NCBI GenBank assembly: GCA_019748195.1
Contig: JAIEPW010000108.1
Location: 1 to 64,000, forward strand
Reading direction: 5' to 3'
From: Bryobacteraceae bacterium
Lineage (GTDB): Bacteria; Acidobacteriota; Terriglobia; Bryobacterales; Bryobacteraceae
Length of the DNA: 64,000 nt
How positions within the stretch are numbered: position 1 is the first letter of the stretch; every line of letters starts with the position of its first letter. The notes under the pieces were generated by a model that worked only from the letters and a program-made list of their open reading frames with translations, made no database searches and was not told where the DNA came from. A program made the position numbers and the translations under genes. Below are positions 27,346 through 37,056 of this stretch, in pieces.

Positions 27346-27756
27346 TTATGTTCGAGCGCGCTTCCGCGCGGTCTTGGTTTTTGCCGCGGCGGGCGGTTCC
27401 GGGACCAGATCGATCGCCGGAACGGGTTCGGGAAGGCTTTCCAGTAAAGTGGGTTCGATAGGCTCGACCGCGGCATCGCTGACGAGCGCGGCGATATCCG
27501 GAGCGGGGCCGGCCGGTTCGGCGTCGCCGCCGGTTGCGCCTGCGTTTGCAAGCACTTGTTTGAACAATTCGGCCTTTTTCAGGTCTTTTTTGGAGGGCGG
27601 GGCCTGTTCATGCCGGTAATCGTGGTCGTTGTAACAGGTCCGGCAGCGCACCTTGGCAGCGGCTCCATCCACCAGGGAAACGATCGAGTGGTTGGTAACC
27701 CTGCGGCACTTCACGCAGTAATCGTCAATAACGTCGCCCAGCCGAAAATCTGGCAT
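27346..27756 (-). CDS. Small zinc-ribbon protein with Pro/Ala-rich acidic tail
   Basis: The 136-residue protein has a zinc ribbon in its first 45 residues: CVKC at 14-17 and CRTC at 38-41 within MPDFRLGDVIDDYCVKCRR. A lysine-rich helix follows (SKKDLKKAELFKQVL), then an Ala/Pro/Glu-rich disordered tail ending KTKTARKRART. The tail looks like a nucleic-acid- or protein-binding extension. I know of similar hypothetical acidobacterial proteins but no function. A promoter should lie in the 27757-27963 gap. Confidence 0.72.
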   Translation of the reverse strand: MPDFRLGDVIDDYCVKCRRVTNHSIVSLVDGAAAKVRCRTCYNDHDYRHEQAPPSKKDLKKAELFKQVLANAGATGGDAEPAGPAPDIAALVSDAAVEPIEPTLLESLPEPVPAIDLVPEPPAAAKTKTARKRART

Positions 27757-27963
27757 GCTACGCTCCTCCGGTTGAACAACCAGACCCTGGAAGTATAGCG
27801 AACTCCGGCGGCGAAGGACAGGTGACCGGCGGACGTGTGGTAAACGGCCAGATTTGCAGCGATCGGGGTTTCAGGCGTCCAAGAGGCAGTTACGGGAACG
27901 CAAGATTTTCGCCGGGGATATCTGTTAGGTTCGGGGTGAAAGGTCTGTTGAGCGGGGCGAAAA

Positions 27964-28257
27964 GTGAAGAAAGTTCTCTCGATCGCATTGATTTTGGCGT
28001 CCGGAGCTTTCGCGCTGACGATCGTGGAGCAACCCAAGGGCTGTTCCGGGAATGCGGCGCAGCACCGCCAGACCACCACGATGGATTGGGCACGTGGCGT
28101 TTTGTACAGGATGCGGGCCGCGTGGCAACTGGAGGTGCGGAAACCCCGGTTTACCGGCGCCGATGCGCACCAGCGCCACACGCCGCTCTCGCTTGCGGAA
28201 TTCGCCCGCCAAGCGGAAGTTTCCGAGGCCTCTGAAGTTCCTCCTAAGAAGCTGTGA
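27964..28257 (+). CDS. Small putative secreted protein, 97 aa
   Basis: This short open frame begins with GTG at 27964 and encodes a good signal peptide (MKKVLSIALILASGAFAL), followed by a charged region with no recognised domain. The mature part is Ala/Arg/Glu-rich. A separate overlapping frame with ATG 28286 encodes the membrane-fusion protein downstream. The real existence of this gene rests on the signal peptide and position only. Confidence 0.4.
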   Translation: MKKVLSIALILASGAFALTIVEQPKGCSGNAAQHRQTTTMDWARGVLYRMRAAWQLEVRKPRFTGADAHQRHTPLSLAEFARQAEVSEASEVPPKKL

Positions 28258-28285
28258 GTGGTGCCGCGGCGGTATCATCGGGGAA

Positions 28286-29278
28286 ATGCGAGGAAAATGG
28301 CTGCTCGCCGGCGGCGTAGCGGTTCTGCTGGCGATTGCGGCGGGATCGTTAACCGTTTACCTGCGTCCCCCATCGGAGCCGCCCGCCCCAGCCCCTGAAC
28401 TCCCCGCGGCGTTCGCAGGAACCGAGGCACAGGCCGCGGGCGTGATCCGCGCCCGCAATGTGCGCCCCGTTGCGCCAAGCACGGCAGGCATCCTCGAGGA
28501 GGTCTTTGTCGCCGTAGGGGACGAAATCTATGAGGGTCAGTTACTGGCCAAGGTGAAGAGCGGCCGCGCGGAGGCGGATAAGGAACGGGCGGCGCTGGAG
28601 GTGGAACGCCTGCAGACCCGCATCAACAATCTGGAAAGCGCGGTGATCGCGTCGCGGCTGGAAGCCTCGCGCGCTCAGGCGGTGCTCAGCCGGGCCAGGG
28701 ATGAGTTCGAGAAGGCCAACAAATCCTACCAGCGCCAACAGTTACTGATCCGCGAAGGAGCGACCCCGCGCCGGGTGTTCGAGCAATCCGAGAAGGTCTT
28801 TGGGGAGGCGCGCGCGGAGTTGGAGAGCGCGACGCGGCTGGCGGAGATCGCGGACGCCGAGGCTGCTTCGCTGGTGAAGGAGATCGACGCGGCCAAGCGC
28901 ACTCTGCAGGAAAAAATGGAGGATCTCGATGAGGCGAACTCCGCGGTGGCGGCGGGCGAGATCAAGTCGCCGGCATCCGGCATGCTGATCGCGGCTCGAG
29001 CCAAACCGGGTGACCAGGTAACGGCGGACGCGACCGGCTTGTTTGAGATCGCCGTGGAGTTATCGCAGTTGGAAGTGGTGATGGAGCCTCCACCCCCGGT
29101 CTTGGCGCGGATCAAGGAAGGTCAGACGGCGGGAGTGCGGGTTGCCGAACTGGCGGACGAGGAACTGGCCGGGAAAGTCCGCAAGGTGGTAGGAAATCAG
29201 GTGCTGGTGGAGTTCACTGCTCCGAACCCGGCGATCCGGCCGGGACTGACCGCGCAGGTGCGCATCCGGCTGGACTGA
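28286..29278 (+). CDS. HlyD/RND-type periplasmic adaptor (membrane-fusion protein)
   Basis: The 330-residue protein has an N-terminal anchor (LLAGGVAVLLAIAAGSLTVYL). A split lipoyl domain (~55-95 and ~220-250) flanks a coiled-coil hairpin (~95-215), and a beta-barrel region ends with VRIRL. This is the layout of HlyD/MacA/AcrA adaptors that link an inner-membrane pump to an outer-membrane channel. I start at ATG 28286, because upstream in-frame starts would overlap the small upstream gene. No pump or TolC gene adjoins it. It may serve one of the orphan ADOP permeases, but that is speculation. Confidence 0.85.
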   Translation: MRGKWLLAGGVAVLLAIAAGSLTVYLRPPSEPPAPAPELPAAFAGTEAQAAGVIRARNVRPVAPSTAGILEEVFVAVGDEIYEGQLLAKVKSGRAEADKERAALEVERLQTRINNLESAVIASRLEASRAQAVLSRARDEFEKANKSYQRQQLLIREGATPRRVFEQSEKVFGEARAELESATRLAEIADAEAASLVKEIDAAKRTLQEKMEDLDEANSAVAAGEIKSPASGMLIAARAKPGDQVTADATGLFEIAVELSQLEVVMEPPPPVLARIKEGQTAGVRVAELADEELAGKVRKVVGNQVLVEFTAPNPAIRPGLTAQVRIRLD

Positions 29279-29302
29279 ACCGCGATACCATCGAAGAGGC
29301 CC

Positions 29303-30820
29303 ATGGAATTCCTGCACAATTCTCTCGTCGAACTGATCACCCAGACATCCACTAACCTGCCGCCGGATGTTCGCAAGGCAATGGGGATCGCGGTTGCCGG
29401 AGAGCCCCAGGGAACGCAGGCGGCGCAGGCGCTCGGCATCATCGCCTCGAATATCGACATGGCGTTTGAGGATGAGGGTCCCATCTGCCAGGACACCGGC
29501 ATGCCGACCTTCTTCGTGCATACGCCCGTGGGCGTCAATCAGATCGAATTGAAGAAGGCGATCCGGGGCGCGGTGGCGGAGGCGACGCGGCGCGGAAAGC
29601 TGCGGCCCAATTCGGTCGACTCGATCACGGGCAAGAACACCGGCGACAACCTCGGGGTGGAAACGCCGGTGTTCCACTTCGAGCAGTGGGAAAACGACGA
29701 GATCGAAGTGAAGCTGATCCTGAAGGGTGGCGGGTGCGAGAACAAGAACATCCAATACTCACTGCCAGCGGAATTGGACCATTTGGGACGTGCGGACCGA
29801 ACGTTGGAAGGCGTTCGCAAGTGCATCCTGCACGCGGTTTGGCAGGCGCAGGGCCAGGGCTGCGCTCCTGGCGCCCTGGGCGTGTGTATCGGATCGGACC
29901 GGGCGCACGGCTACGTTCTCGCCAAGGAGCAATTGCTTCGGTCGCTGGAGGACGTGAATCCGGTTGCGGAGCTTGCGGCCCTGGAGGCGGAGATCATGGA
30001 GGAAGCCAACCGCATCGGGGTGGGGCCGATGGGTTTCGGCGGCGGGACGAGTTTGATCGGCTGCAAGATCACGGCGGCGAACCGGCTGCCGGCGAGTTTC
30101 TTTGTCAGCGTGGCTTATGATTGTTGGGCATTCCGGCGGCTGGGCGTGCGGTTGGACGCGCGCACGGGAGCGATCAAGGGCTGGATCTACCGCGATCCCG
30201 AGCGGCCCGTGGAGCGAATGGCGATCGCGGAGGGATTTCCGCTGACCGGCCGGGAAGTGATCCTGACGCCGCCTTTGACCGAGAGTGCGGTGCGGGCCCT
30301 GAAGGTAGGAGACGTGGTGCTGATCCAGGGTGAGGTCTTCACGGGGCGGGACGCAGTGCACCACCACCTGGCTACTCATGAGCCTCCGGTGTCGCTGGAC
30401 GGCTCGGTGATTTATCACTGCGGTCCGGTGATGCTGAAGCAGGGTGAAGAGTGGGTCGTGAAAGCGGCCGGGCCGACCACCTCCAGCCGGGAGGAACCGT
30501 ATCAGGGGGATATCATTCGCAAGTATGGCGTCCGCGCGGTGATCGGGAAGGGCGGCATGGGCCCGAGGACACTCGCCGCATGCGTGGAGAAGGGCGCGGT
30601 GTATTTACACGCGATCGGCGGCGCGGCGCAGTTCTACGCGCGCAGTGTGGAGAGGGTGCTGGGCGCGCATTTCATGGAATTCGGAATCCCGGAAGCGATG
30701 TGGCGGCTGAAGCTGAGGGGTCTGCTTGCGATCGTGACGATGGATTCGCACGGGAACAGCTTGCATGCGGATGTGGAGAAGGCGACCGGGGAGAAGTTGC
30801 GAGAGTTACAAAAGGTATAA
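29303..30820 (+). CDS. fumA: Class I (Fe-S) fumarate hydratase, fused alpha and beta domains
   Basis: This 505-residue enzyme converts fumarate and malate in the TCA cycle with a [4Fe-4S] cluster. Cys62 in ICQDTGMP and Cys187 in GQGCAPGALG are two likely cluster ligands; a further Cys lies in the GCKITAANR to YDCWAFRR region. The second half (~305-505) matches the beta domain: LKVGDVVLIQGEVFTGRDA, AGPTTSSREEPYQGD, AVIGKGGMGP. Length and order agree with single-chain class I fumarases. It stands alone 24 nt after the adaptor gene with its own start context. A TtdAB-like tartrate dehydratase role is less likely, because the two subunits are fused. Confidence 0.9.
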   Translation: MEFLHNSLVELITQTSTNLPPDVRKAMGIAVAGEPQGTQAAQALGIIASNIDMAFEDEGPICQDTGMPTFFVHTPVGVNQIELKKAIRGAVAEATRRGKLRPNSVDSITGKNTGDNLGVETPVFHFEQWENDEIEVKLILKGGGCENKNIQYSLPAELDHLGRADRTLEGVRKCILHAVWQAQGQGCAPGALGVCIGSDRAHGYVLAKEQLLRSLEDVNPVAELAALEAEIMEEANRIGVGPMGFGGGTSLIGCKITAANRLPASFFVSVAYDCWAFRRLGVRLDARTGAIKGWIYRDPERPVERMAIAEGFPLTGREVILTPPLTESAVRALKVGDVVLIQGEVFTGRDAVHHHLATHEPPVSLDGSVIYHCGPVMLKQGEEWVVKAAGPTTSSREEPYQGDIIRKYGVRAVIGKGGMGPRTLAACVEKGAVYLHAIGGAAQFYARSVERVLGAHFMEFGIPEAMWRLKLRGLLAIVTMDSHGNSLHADVEKATGEKLRELQKV

Positions 30821-30942
30821 CGTCGCTACGAATCTCCTGTGCGCCTTCGGACATGCGGTCCCATGCCTGAACAACTCCTGGTTACCTAAGGCGTGCCAAT
30901 AGAGAGGTTTGCGGTTCGAACCAGACGTGCTTAGTCCCGTCC

Positions 30943-33339
30943 ATGGCAGCCTTTGTCCGTGACCTTCTCCAAGCCATCCGCACGCTGCGGCAGAGCCCCG
31001 GATTCACAACCGCCGTCATCCTGACATTCGCGCTCGGAATCGGCCTGAACGTAGCGATGTTCAGCGTGCTGAACGCGGTCCTGCTGCGTCCTCTCGACAT
31101 CGCTCGGCCGGAATCCCTTTTTTATGGGTACGCATTCGACTCGGCGGGCCGGATGCCTGGTCTGAGTTTCATGGACTACCGGGAATGGAGCAGACAATCG
31201 AGGACGATGCGGGACATCGCGATATGGATACCGCAGAGCGTGAACTATACAGGTGGCGACGAGCCGCAAAGGCTCATCGGTGGATTTGCGTCAGAGGCTT
31301 ACCTGAAAGCGCTGGATGCAAAAACGGTTTTGGGACGCGTGTTCGAGGTTACGGAAGCTCGGCCGGGGGGACCCGCGCTGGCTGTGTTAAGTGAGCCGCT
31401 GTGGAGGAATCGCTTGGGCGGGCGCGAGGATGTGCTCGGCAAGCCAATTCTGCTGAATGGAGCGCCACATACGATCATCGGTGTGGTGGGCGGCGACCCC
31501 AGCCTGGGAAGCGGGGTAGACGTGTGGATCCCTCTGCATTTCTGGCCGCCGTACGCGCAGCTGTCGCCGGCGACGCGGGGGTTCATTCCGCTGGCCCGGC
31601 TGCGGGATGGCATTTCGGCGGAGCAGGCGCAGACGGAGGCGAATACAATCTTCTCGCGGATCGCCAAGGAGTATCCGGAAAGCAAGGACCTGCGGCTGCA
31701 ACTCATACCGGTTCACGCGGCGCTAGTCCGCCAAGTCCGGCCTATTCTGTTGGCCTTGGGAGGAGCCGCCGGTTTCGTGCTCCTGATCGGATGCGCGAAC
31801 ATCGCCAATCTGATTCTGGTGCGCACGTTCCGTCGCCGGCGGGAAGCGGCGGTTCGCGCCGTAATGGGTGCGGGACGAGGCAGGCTGATCCTGAACCTAA
31901 TGGCGGAATCTCTAGTGCTGGCATTCGCCGGCGGCTTGGCGGGAGTGCTGCTCGCGCGCTGGACACTCGACTACTTGGTGACCTCCCTAGGAAGCTGGGT
32001 TACGGCTGAGAACGTCAGCATTGATTGGCGTGTACTTCTGTTCTCGTTGGCAATCACGGCCGCGGTGGGGTTGCTTGTCGGGATTACGCCAGCCCTCGCG
32101 GCCTCCCGGGCGGATCTGGTCGAAGCGATGCGTCAGGCGCGCGGCGCCGGCGCGAGTGCTGCCTGGAACCGGGTTCGCGCACTGCTGGTGGTCGGCCAAG
32201 TCGCCTTAGTGGTGGTGCTGCTTGCCGGCGCGGGTCTGATGGTGAAAAGTCTGGTGAATCTCACCAAAGTCGATCCGGGTTTCGACCCCAAGAATCTGCT
32301 TTCGCTCGAATACCGTCTTCCACGCAACAAATATCCCACGCCTGAGCAGCAATCGCAGTTTCATGCTGTGGTGGTGCGGAAAGTGTCTCAGATACCTGGA
32401 GTGATTTCCGCGGCTTGCACGCGAGCCGTCCCGTTCAGCGGTAATGGGCGACCGGCGAAGTTCGTCGTAATGGGGCGCCCGGAGCCGGCGCCCGCGGACC
32501 AGCCAACCGCGCTCACAACGGCCGTGAGCCCGGAATTCTTTTCCACCATGCGCATTCCCCTTCTGAAGGGGCGCGTGCTGGAAGCGCGCGACGGGACGGG
32601 CGCCCCACCCGTGATCGTGATCAACCGGACCATGGCGGAGCGCTTCTGGCCGGGTGAGGAACCCATCGGCAAGCGGGTTAGGTTGCCTGAGGAAAAGCTT
32701 ACAGCAACAATCATCGGCGTTGTCGGTGATATCAAGCAATTCGATCTGGACGACCCGGCCGAACCCCAGGCGTATGCGCATCTCGATCAGCTTCCGAACA
32801 TCTTCAACTCGCTGGCGATCCGAACGGCGGGAGATCCGATGAGCTTGGCCCGCGCGGTCACAAAAGCGATCTCGTCGGTTGACCCGGACCAGCCGGTGTG
32901 GAAGGTGCGGTCGCTCGAGTTTCTGGTGCAGCGCAACCTGGGATCGCGGCAGTCGATTGTCTCGCTGCTGAGCGGCTACTCGGCGCTCGCGCTGGTGCTT
33001 TCGCTTATCGGCACCTTCAGCGTCCTTTCGTACGTAGTCAGCCAGAGATCGGGGGAAATCGGCCTCCGGATGGCGTTGGGCGCGGAGCCAGGCAGCATCG
33101 GGCGGCTCGTATTGCGGCAGGGATTGCTGCTGGTGGGCTCGGGAATTGTGCTCGGCGTGGCCGGCGCCCTGGGAGTCACCAGGCTCCTGCAGAACCAGTT
33201 GTTCCAGGTCCAGGCCACGGACCCGCAAGTTCTCACGGTGGTCGCAGTGCTCCTGTTGAGCGTGTCGGCGGCAGCTTGCTGGATTCCCGCCCGGCGGGCG
33301 ATGGCGATCGACCCGGCGACGGCGCTGCGCGACGAGTAG
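30943..33339 (+). CDS. ADOP-type orphan ABC transporter permease
   Basis: This 798-residue permease has two MacB/FtsX halves. The first FtsX core starts near residue 264 (GGAAGFVLLIGCANIANL), the second TM near 408 (LLVVGQVALVVVLLAGAG), and the last FtsX core near 674 with RSGEIGLRMALGA. It opens AFVRDLLQAIRTLRQSPGFT, typical of the family. It is the first of three such genes within 8.6 kb. The serine hydrolase gene lies between it and the next pair. No ATPase adjoins. Confidence 0.9.
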   Translation: MAAFVRDLLQAIRTLRQSPGFTTAVILTFALGIGLNVAMFSVLNAVLLRPLDIARPESLFYGYAFDSAGRMPGLSFMDYREWSRQSRTMRDIAIWIPQSVNYTGGDEPQRLIGGFASEAYLKALDAKTVLGRVFEVTEARPGGPALAVLSEPLWRNRLGGREDVLGKPILLNGAPHTIIGVVGGDPSLGSGVDVWIPLHFWPPYAQLSPATRGFIPLARLRDGISAEQAQTEANTIFSRIAKEYPESKDLRLQLIPVHAALVRQVRPILLALGGAAGFVLLIGCANIANLILVRTFRRRREAAVRAVMGAGRGRLILNLMAESLVLAFAGGLAGVLLARWTLDYLVTSLGSWVTAENVSIDWRVLLFSLAITAAVGLLVGITPALAASRADLVEAMRQARGAGASAAWNRVRALLVVGQVALVVVLLAGAGLMVKSLVNLTKVDPGFDPKNLLSLEYRLPRNKYPTPEQQSQFHAVVVRKVSQIPGVISAACTRAVPFSGNGRPAKFVVMGRPEPAPADQPTALTTAVSPEFFSTMRIPLLKGRVLEARDGTGAPPVIVINRTMAERFWPGEEPIGKRVRLPEEKLTATIIGVVGDIKQFDLDDPAEPQAYAHLDQLPNIFNSLAIRTAGDPMSLARAVTKAISSVDPDQPVWKVRSLEFLVQRNLGSRQSIVSLLSGYSALALVLSLIGTFSVLSYVVSQRSGEIGLRMALGAEPGSIGRLVLRQGLLLVGSGIVLGVAGALGVTRLLQNQLFQVQATDPQVLTVVAVLLLSVSAAACWIPARRAMAIDPATALRDE

Positions 33340-33522
33340 ACTGCGGGGGCGAACGGCGAAATCCCGAAATCGAACGCTCGGAACGTCGCATTACCTAAAC
33401 GAATCAGCGACTTAGATTCGAGCCTCCAAATTGCAGGAGGGGTAACCGATGGATCCGCGCCCAGCGCGGATAAGGAGGCCCGGCTGAGTACTCATCGTGT
33501 GGAAACCGTATCCCTCGCGAAA

Positions 33523-34635
33523 ATGACCCGGCGCCTGTTCGCGTCGGCGGGGCTGGCGGCGCCTCTCGCGTTTGGCCGCTGGAAGCGCTTGCCGGACGGC
33601 GATGTGCTGTCGCGAATCCCGGAGTGGCTGGATGCCTCGCCAGTGCCGGGGCTGGCACTCGCGCTGGTGTCCGACGGCAAGCTCGCGTACGAGAAGGCAT
33701 TCGGGATGGCGAACGCCGCGGCTAAGGTCCCGGCGACGGAGCAGACGATCTTCCAGGCGGCTTCGCTTTCGAAGCCCGTGGTGGCGATGGCAGCTTTGAA
33801 GGTTCGTGACTCCGGCAAGCTGGACGTGAATCGGCCGCTAATCTCCTATTTGCCTGGATTGTTCGAGAACGAATCGGCCCACGGGGTAACGGCGGCGCAT
33901 GTCCTCAGTCACAGCTCGGGGTTCCCCAACTGGCGATTCGAAGCCGGACAGCGGCTCACGCCGGCGTTTCCGCCGGGCGAAAAATTCCAATACTCGGGGG
34001 AAGGCTTCGTGGCGCTGGGCCGCGTGCTGGAGGAGTTGACCGGGAAGCCGCTGGAGGGCTTGGCGCAGGAACTGGTGTTGCGGCCTCTGGGAATGGCGTC
34101 TTCCAGTTTCGTGGCGCTGCCCGCGATGCAAACGCGAATGGCGCTGGGTCACAACCGGCGTGGGGTGGCGAATGAGCGCAAGACCGGCGCGGCGATGCTG
34201 GAGATCGCCGCCCGGTGGGGCAAGCCGATGACCGAGTGGCGCTACGCGGATTGCGAGCGCGCCAACGTGGAGGCCAAGCAGCCTCCGCTTCCGAATTGGA
34301 TGCTGCCCAACGCCGCGGCAAGCCTGGCCACGACGGTGGGCGACTACGCCAGATTCGCCATCGCGGCGATGAACCGGACGGATTGGTTCGAAACGCGGAC
34401 GCCGATCCGGGCGGGTCTGTCTTGGGGCCTCGGCTGGGGTCTCGAAAGCACGCAGGGACGGAAGTATGCCTGGCACTGGGGCGATAACAGCGGCTTCAAG
34501 GACTTCGTAATTCTGGAGCCTTCGGCTCGCTGGGCGCTGGTGGTGTTCACCAACGGGGACAATGGCGCTCGCGTCTATGAGCGGGTGGTGACGCGCGCGA
34601 CCGGGCACGAACATCCCGCGTTTCTCTGGATCTGA
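33523..34635 (+). CDS. Serine hydrolase, beta-lactamase class C / S12 family
   Basis: The 370-residue protein shows the S12 catalytic set: nucleophile Ser81 and Lys84 in SLSK, the tyrosine motif YSG at 157-159 (usually YxN), and the third motif HWGDNSG (usually HxG/KTG). It starts MTRRLFASAGLAAPLAFG, a probable export signal. GTG 33499 is also in frame. AAGGAGG (33472-33478) lies 5 nt before an in-frame CTG (33484) and too far from either. It could be a D-alanyl or D-amino acid esterase/peptidase rather than a true beta-lactamase. It sits between ADOP permeases, 9 nt before the next one. Confidence 0.85.
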   Translation: MTRRLFASAGLAAPLAFGRWKRLPDGDVLSRIPEWLDASPVPGLALALVSDGKLAYEKAFGMANAAAKVPATEQTIFQAASLSKPVVAMAALKVRDSGKLDVNRPLISYLPGLFENESAHGVTAAHVLSHSSGFPNWRFEAGQRLTPAFPPGEKFQYSGEGFVALGRVLEELTGKPLEGLAQELVLRPLGMASSSFVALPAMQTRMALGHNRRGVANERKTGAAMLEIAARWGKPMTEWRYADCERANVEAKQPPLPNWMLPNAAASLATTVGDYARFAIAAMNRTDWFETRTPIRAGLSWGLGWGLESTQGRKYAWHWGDNSGFKDFVILEPSARWALVVFTNGDNGARVYERVVTRATGHEHPAFLWI

Positions 34636-34644
34636 TAATTTCCC

Positions 34645-37050
34645 ATGAAAAACGACCTTCTCTACGCCGTTCGCAACCTCATTCGGAATCCCGGATTCGC
34701 CGCGGCAGCCATTCTGTCGCTGGCTCTGGGCCTGGGCGTGAACACGGCTCTGTTCACGATTCTGAATAGCGTGCTGCTGAGCGGCCTTCCGTTTCCCAAT
34801 TCTCAACGGCTGATGACTGTGTACGAAACGGTGGCGGCGACGGGCGCGCGCGGAGGCGTTTCGTTTCTGAACTATGAGGACTGGCGGCGGACGGCGAGGT
34901 CGTTTGAGAAGATGGCCGCCTACACGTGGAGCGATTACAGCGTGTCCGGCACCGAACGCGCTGATCGCGTGACGGGCGAGTTGACCGTTCCGGACTACTT
35001 CACGATGCTGGGTGCGCCGCTGCGATCGGGGCGATTCTTCACGGAGGCGGACGAAACGGGCGTAGTCGTGATCTCGTCGCGTTTCTGGCGCGAGAGGCTG
35101 GCAGCGGACCCGTCCGCGCTGGGCCGGAAGATTGTTGTGAACAACACACCGTTCACCGTGATCGGCATCGCCGGCGAGAATTTCCGGGGCTATTCGCAGC
35201 GTGCCGAGTTCTGGCTGCCGATCCAGGCGCATCCCAGTCTTTTCGCCCGGTTGGGCAAGATCAACTTCCTGGCCGACCGCGATATCCACTGGCATCGCGT
35301 GGTGGCGCTGCGCAAAGCGGACGTGACGGAACAGCAGGCCATGGAGGAAATGGCCGCCATCGGCGCGGCCCTGCAGAAGGAACATCCCAAGGCGAATCGC
35401 GGCCGGACCGCGGCGGCATCCGCGGCGCACGAGTTGGAAACCCGCCGCATCCGCCCCGCCCTGCTGGTGCTTTCCGGCGCGGCGGCGTTCGTGATGTTGA
35501 TCGCCTGCGCCAACCTGAGCAGCCTGCTGCTGGCGCGGACTTCCGCGCGCCGGCGGGAGCTGGCGATCCGCGCGTCGTTGGGAGCCTCACGCGGCCGGGT
35601 GGTACGTCAATTGTTGACGGAGTCGGCGCTGCTGACCGCCCTTGCATCCGTAATCGGGTTTGTAACCGCCCAGTGGGGCGTGGACGCCGTTCGCGGTCTG
35701 CTTCCCGGTGAGTTGCCGGGATTCGCGGATTACCAGCCGGACTGGCGAGTCTTTTTGTTCGGCCTTGCGGCCGCGGTGATCTGCGTGGCGGTGGCAGGCG
35801 TGGCTCCCGCGCTGCGGGCGGCTCAGTTGTCGGGCTCGATGGGAGGGCGCGGCGCCACGTCCGACGCGGGAACCGCGCGAATGCGGCAGTGGTTCGTGGC
35901 GGGCGAGGTCGCGCTGGCGATCGTGCTTCTCGCCGGGGCAGGGGTGATGATGCGCAGTCTGGCCAACCTCGTCGCCGTAAACCCCGGCTTCGATCCGGAA
36001 AACGTCGCAACGCTACGTGTGGACGTATCGCATGACCGCTATGCGGGCGAGGGCCGCGGCCGCATCCTGACCGGTTTGTTGGAAGAGGTCCGTCGCGCTC
36101 CGGGCGTGACGGCCGCGGCGATCAACTCCGCCGATCCCTTCGAGTGGGCGGGCCTGCAGCGTGGGTTCACGTTTCCCGGCCGCGAGGCGGTGCCGCCGGC
36201 GGACGTGGACGGGGTTTTCTTTCAGGACATCGGAACGGATTATTTCCGCACGATGGGCATCCGGTTGCTCGCCGGCCGCGACTTCGCCGCCGCCGAAGGC
36301 GAAGGCGTCGCCATCGTCAGCGAATCGTTCGCCCGGAAGTTTTTCGGCGGGGATGCCCTGGGCAAGCAGATGACCTTGGGTAGCGTGGAACGGCCCACGC
36401 GCCCGATGCGAATCGTGGGCGTCGCGGCCGATGCGAAGATGTCCAGCCTGCGCTCCGCGCACGAACGGCAGGCGATCGTGTACACGCCTCTGATGCAGGC
36501 CGAGGTGGTGATCGAAGTGAACGTAATGGCTAAGTTCAGTTCGGAGTCGGCAGCCGCCATGGACGTGCTGCGAGGCGCGGTAAGCCGCTTCGATCCCGAT
36601 GCGGCGGTCTATCACGCCAGTTGGATGTCCGCCCGGCTGCATGAGGAGACCGCGGAGACACGAGGCTATGCCCTGCTTCTAGGGGTATTTGCCGGGGCGG
36701 CGCTGGTGCTGGCCGTGCTCGGCATCTACGGCCTGATGGCGTTCGTCGTCGCCGGCCGCACGCGCGAGTTCGGAGTGCGGATTGCCTTGGGAGCAGATCC
36801 CGCCCGGTTGCGCCGCACGATTCTGGCCGGCAGCCTTCGGCTGGCCGCGGGCGGACTGATTGCCGGGCTGGCCGGAGTTTCACTCCTGATGCGCTATCTG
36901 GAGCGGATGGTATTCCAAGTAAAGCCGCTGGATCCGTGGACGCTCTGGCTGGTGGGGATAGCGGCCTTGATCGCTTCGGTGGCGGCCGGGTGGATTCCGG
37001 CGGCGCGGGCCGCGCGAATCGACCCGGCGATCTCACTTCGTGAGGAGTAA
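34645..37050 (+). CDS. ADOP-type orphan ABC transporter permease
   Basis: The 801-residue paralog has its first FtsX core near residue 272 (VMLIACANLSSLLLARTS), the second TM near 412, and the last FtsX core near 674 (GRTREFGVRIALGADP). Its start (KNDLLYAVRNLIRNPGFA) is family-typical. It lies 9 nt after the serine hydrolase and 6 nt before another ADOP gene, so these three plausibly form one operon. The two permeases could pair as a heterodimer. Confidence 0.9.
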   Translation: MKNDLLYAVRNLIRNPGFAAAAILSLALGLGVNTALFTILNSVLLSGLPFPNSQRLMTVYETVAATGARGGVSFLNYEDWRRTARSFEKMAAYTWSDYSVSGTERADRVTGELTVPDYFTMLGAPLRSGRFFTEADETGVVVISSRFWRERLAADPSALGRKIVVNNTPFTVIGIAGENFRGYSQRAEFWLPIQAHPSLFARLGKINFLADRDIHWHRVVALRKADVTEQQAMEEMAAIGAALQKEHPKANRGRTAAASAAHELETRRIRPALLVLSGAAAFVMLIACANLSSLLLARTSARRRELAIRASLGASRGRVVRQLLTESALLTALASVIGFVTAQWGVDAVRGLLPGELPGFADYQPDWRVFLFGLAAAVICVAVAGVAPALRAAQLSGSMGGRGATSDAGTARMRQWFVAGEVALAIVLLAGAGVMMRSLANLVAVNPGFDPENVATLRVDVSHDRYAGEGRGRILTGLLEEVRRAPGVTAAAINSADPFEWAGLQRGFTFPGREAVPPADVDGVFFQDIGTDYFRTMGIRLLAGRDFAAAEGEGVAIVSESFARKFFGGDALGKQMTLGSVERPTRPMRIVGVAADAKMSSLRSAHERQAIVYTPLMQAEVVIEVNVMAKFSSESAAAMDVLRGAVSRFDPDAAVYHASWMSARLHEETAETRGYALLLGVFAGAALVLAVLGIYGLMAFVVAGRTREFGVRIALGADPARLRRTILAGSLRLAAGGLIAGLAGVSLLMRYLERMVFQVKPLDPWTLWLVGIAALIASVAAGWIPAARAARIDPAISLREE

Positions 37051-37056
37051 CGGCTT

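Noticed and set aside
33838-35430. A 530-codon minus-strand open frame
   Set aside because: It is opposite the serine hydrolase and ADOP genes, which match known families in the other frame, and it is rich in Arg, His and Gln.
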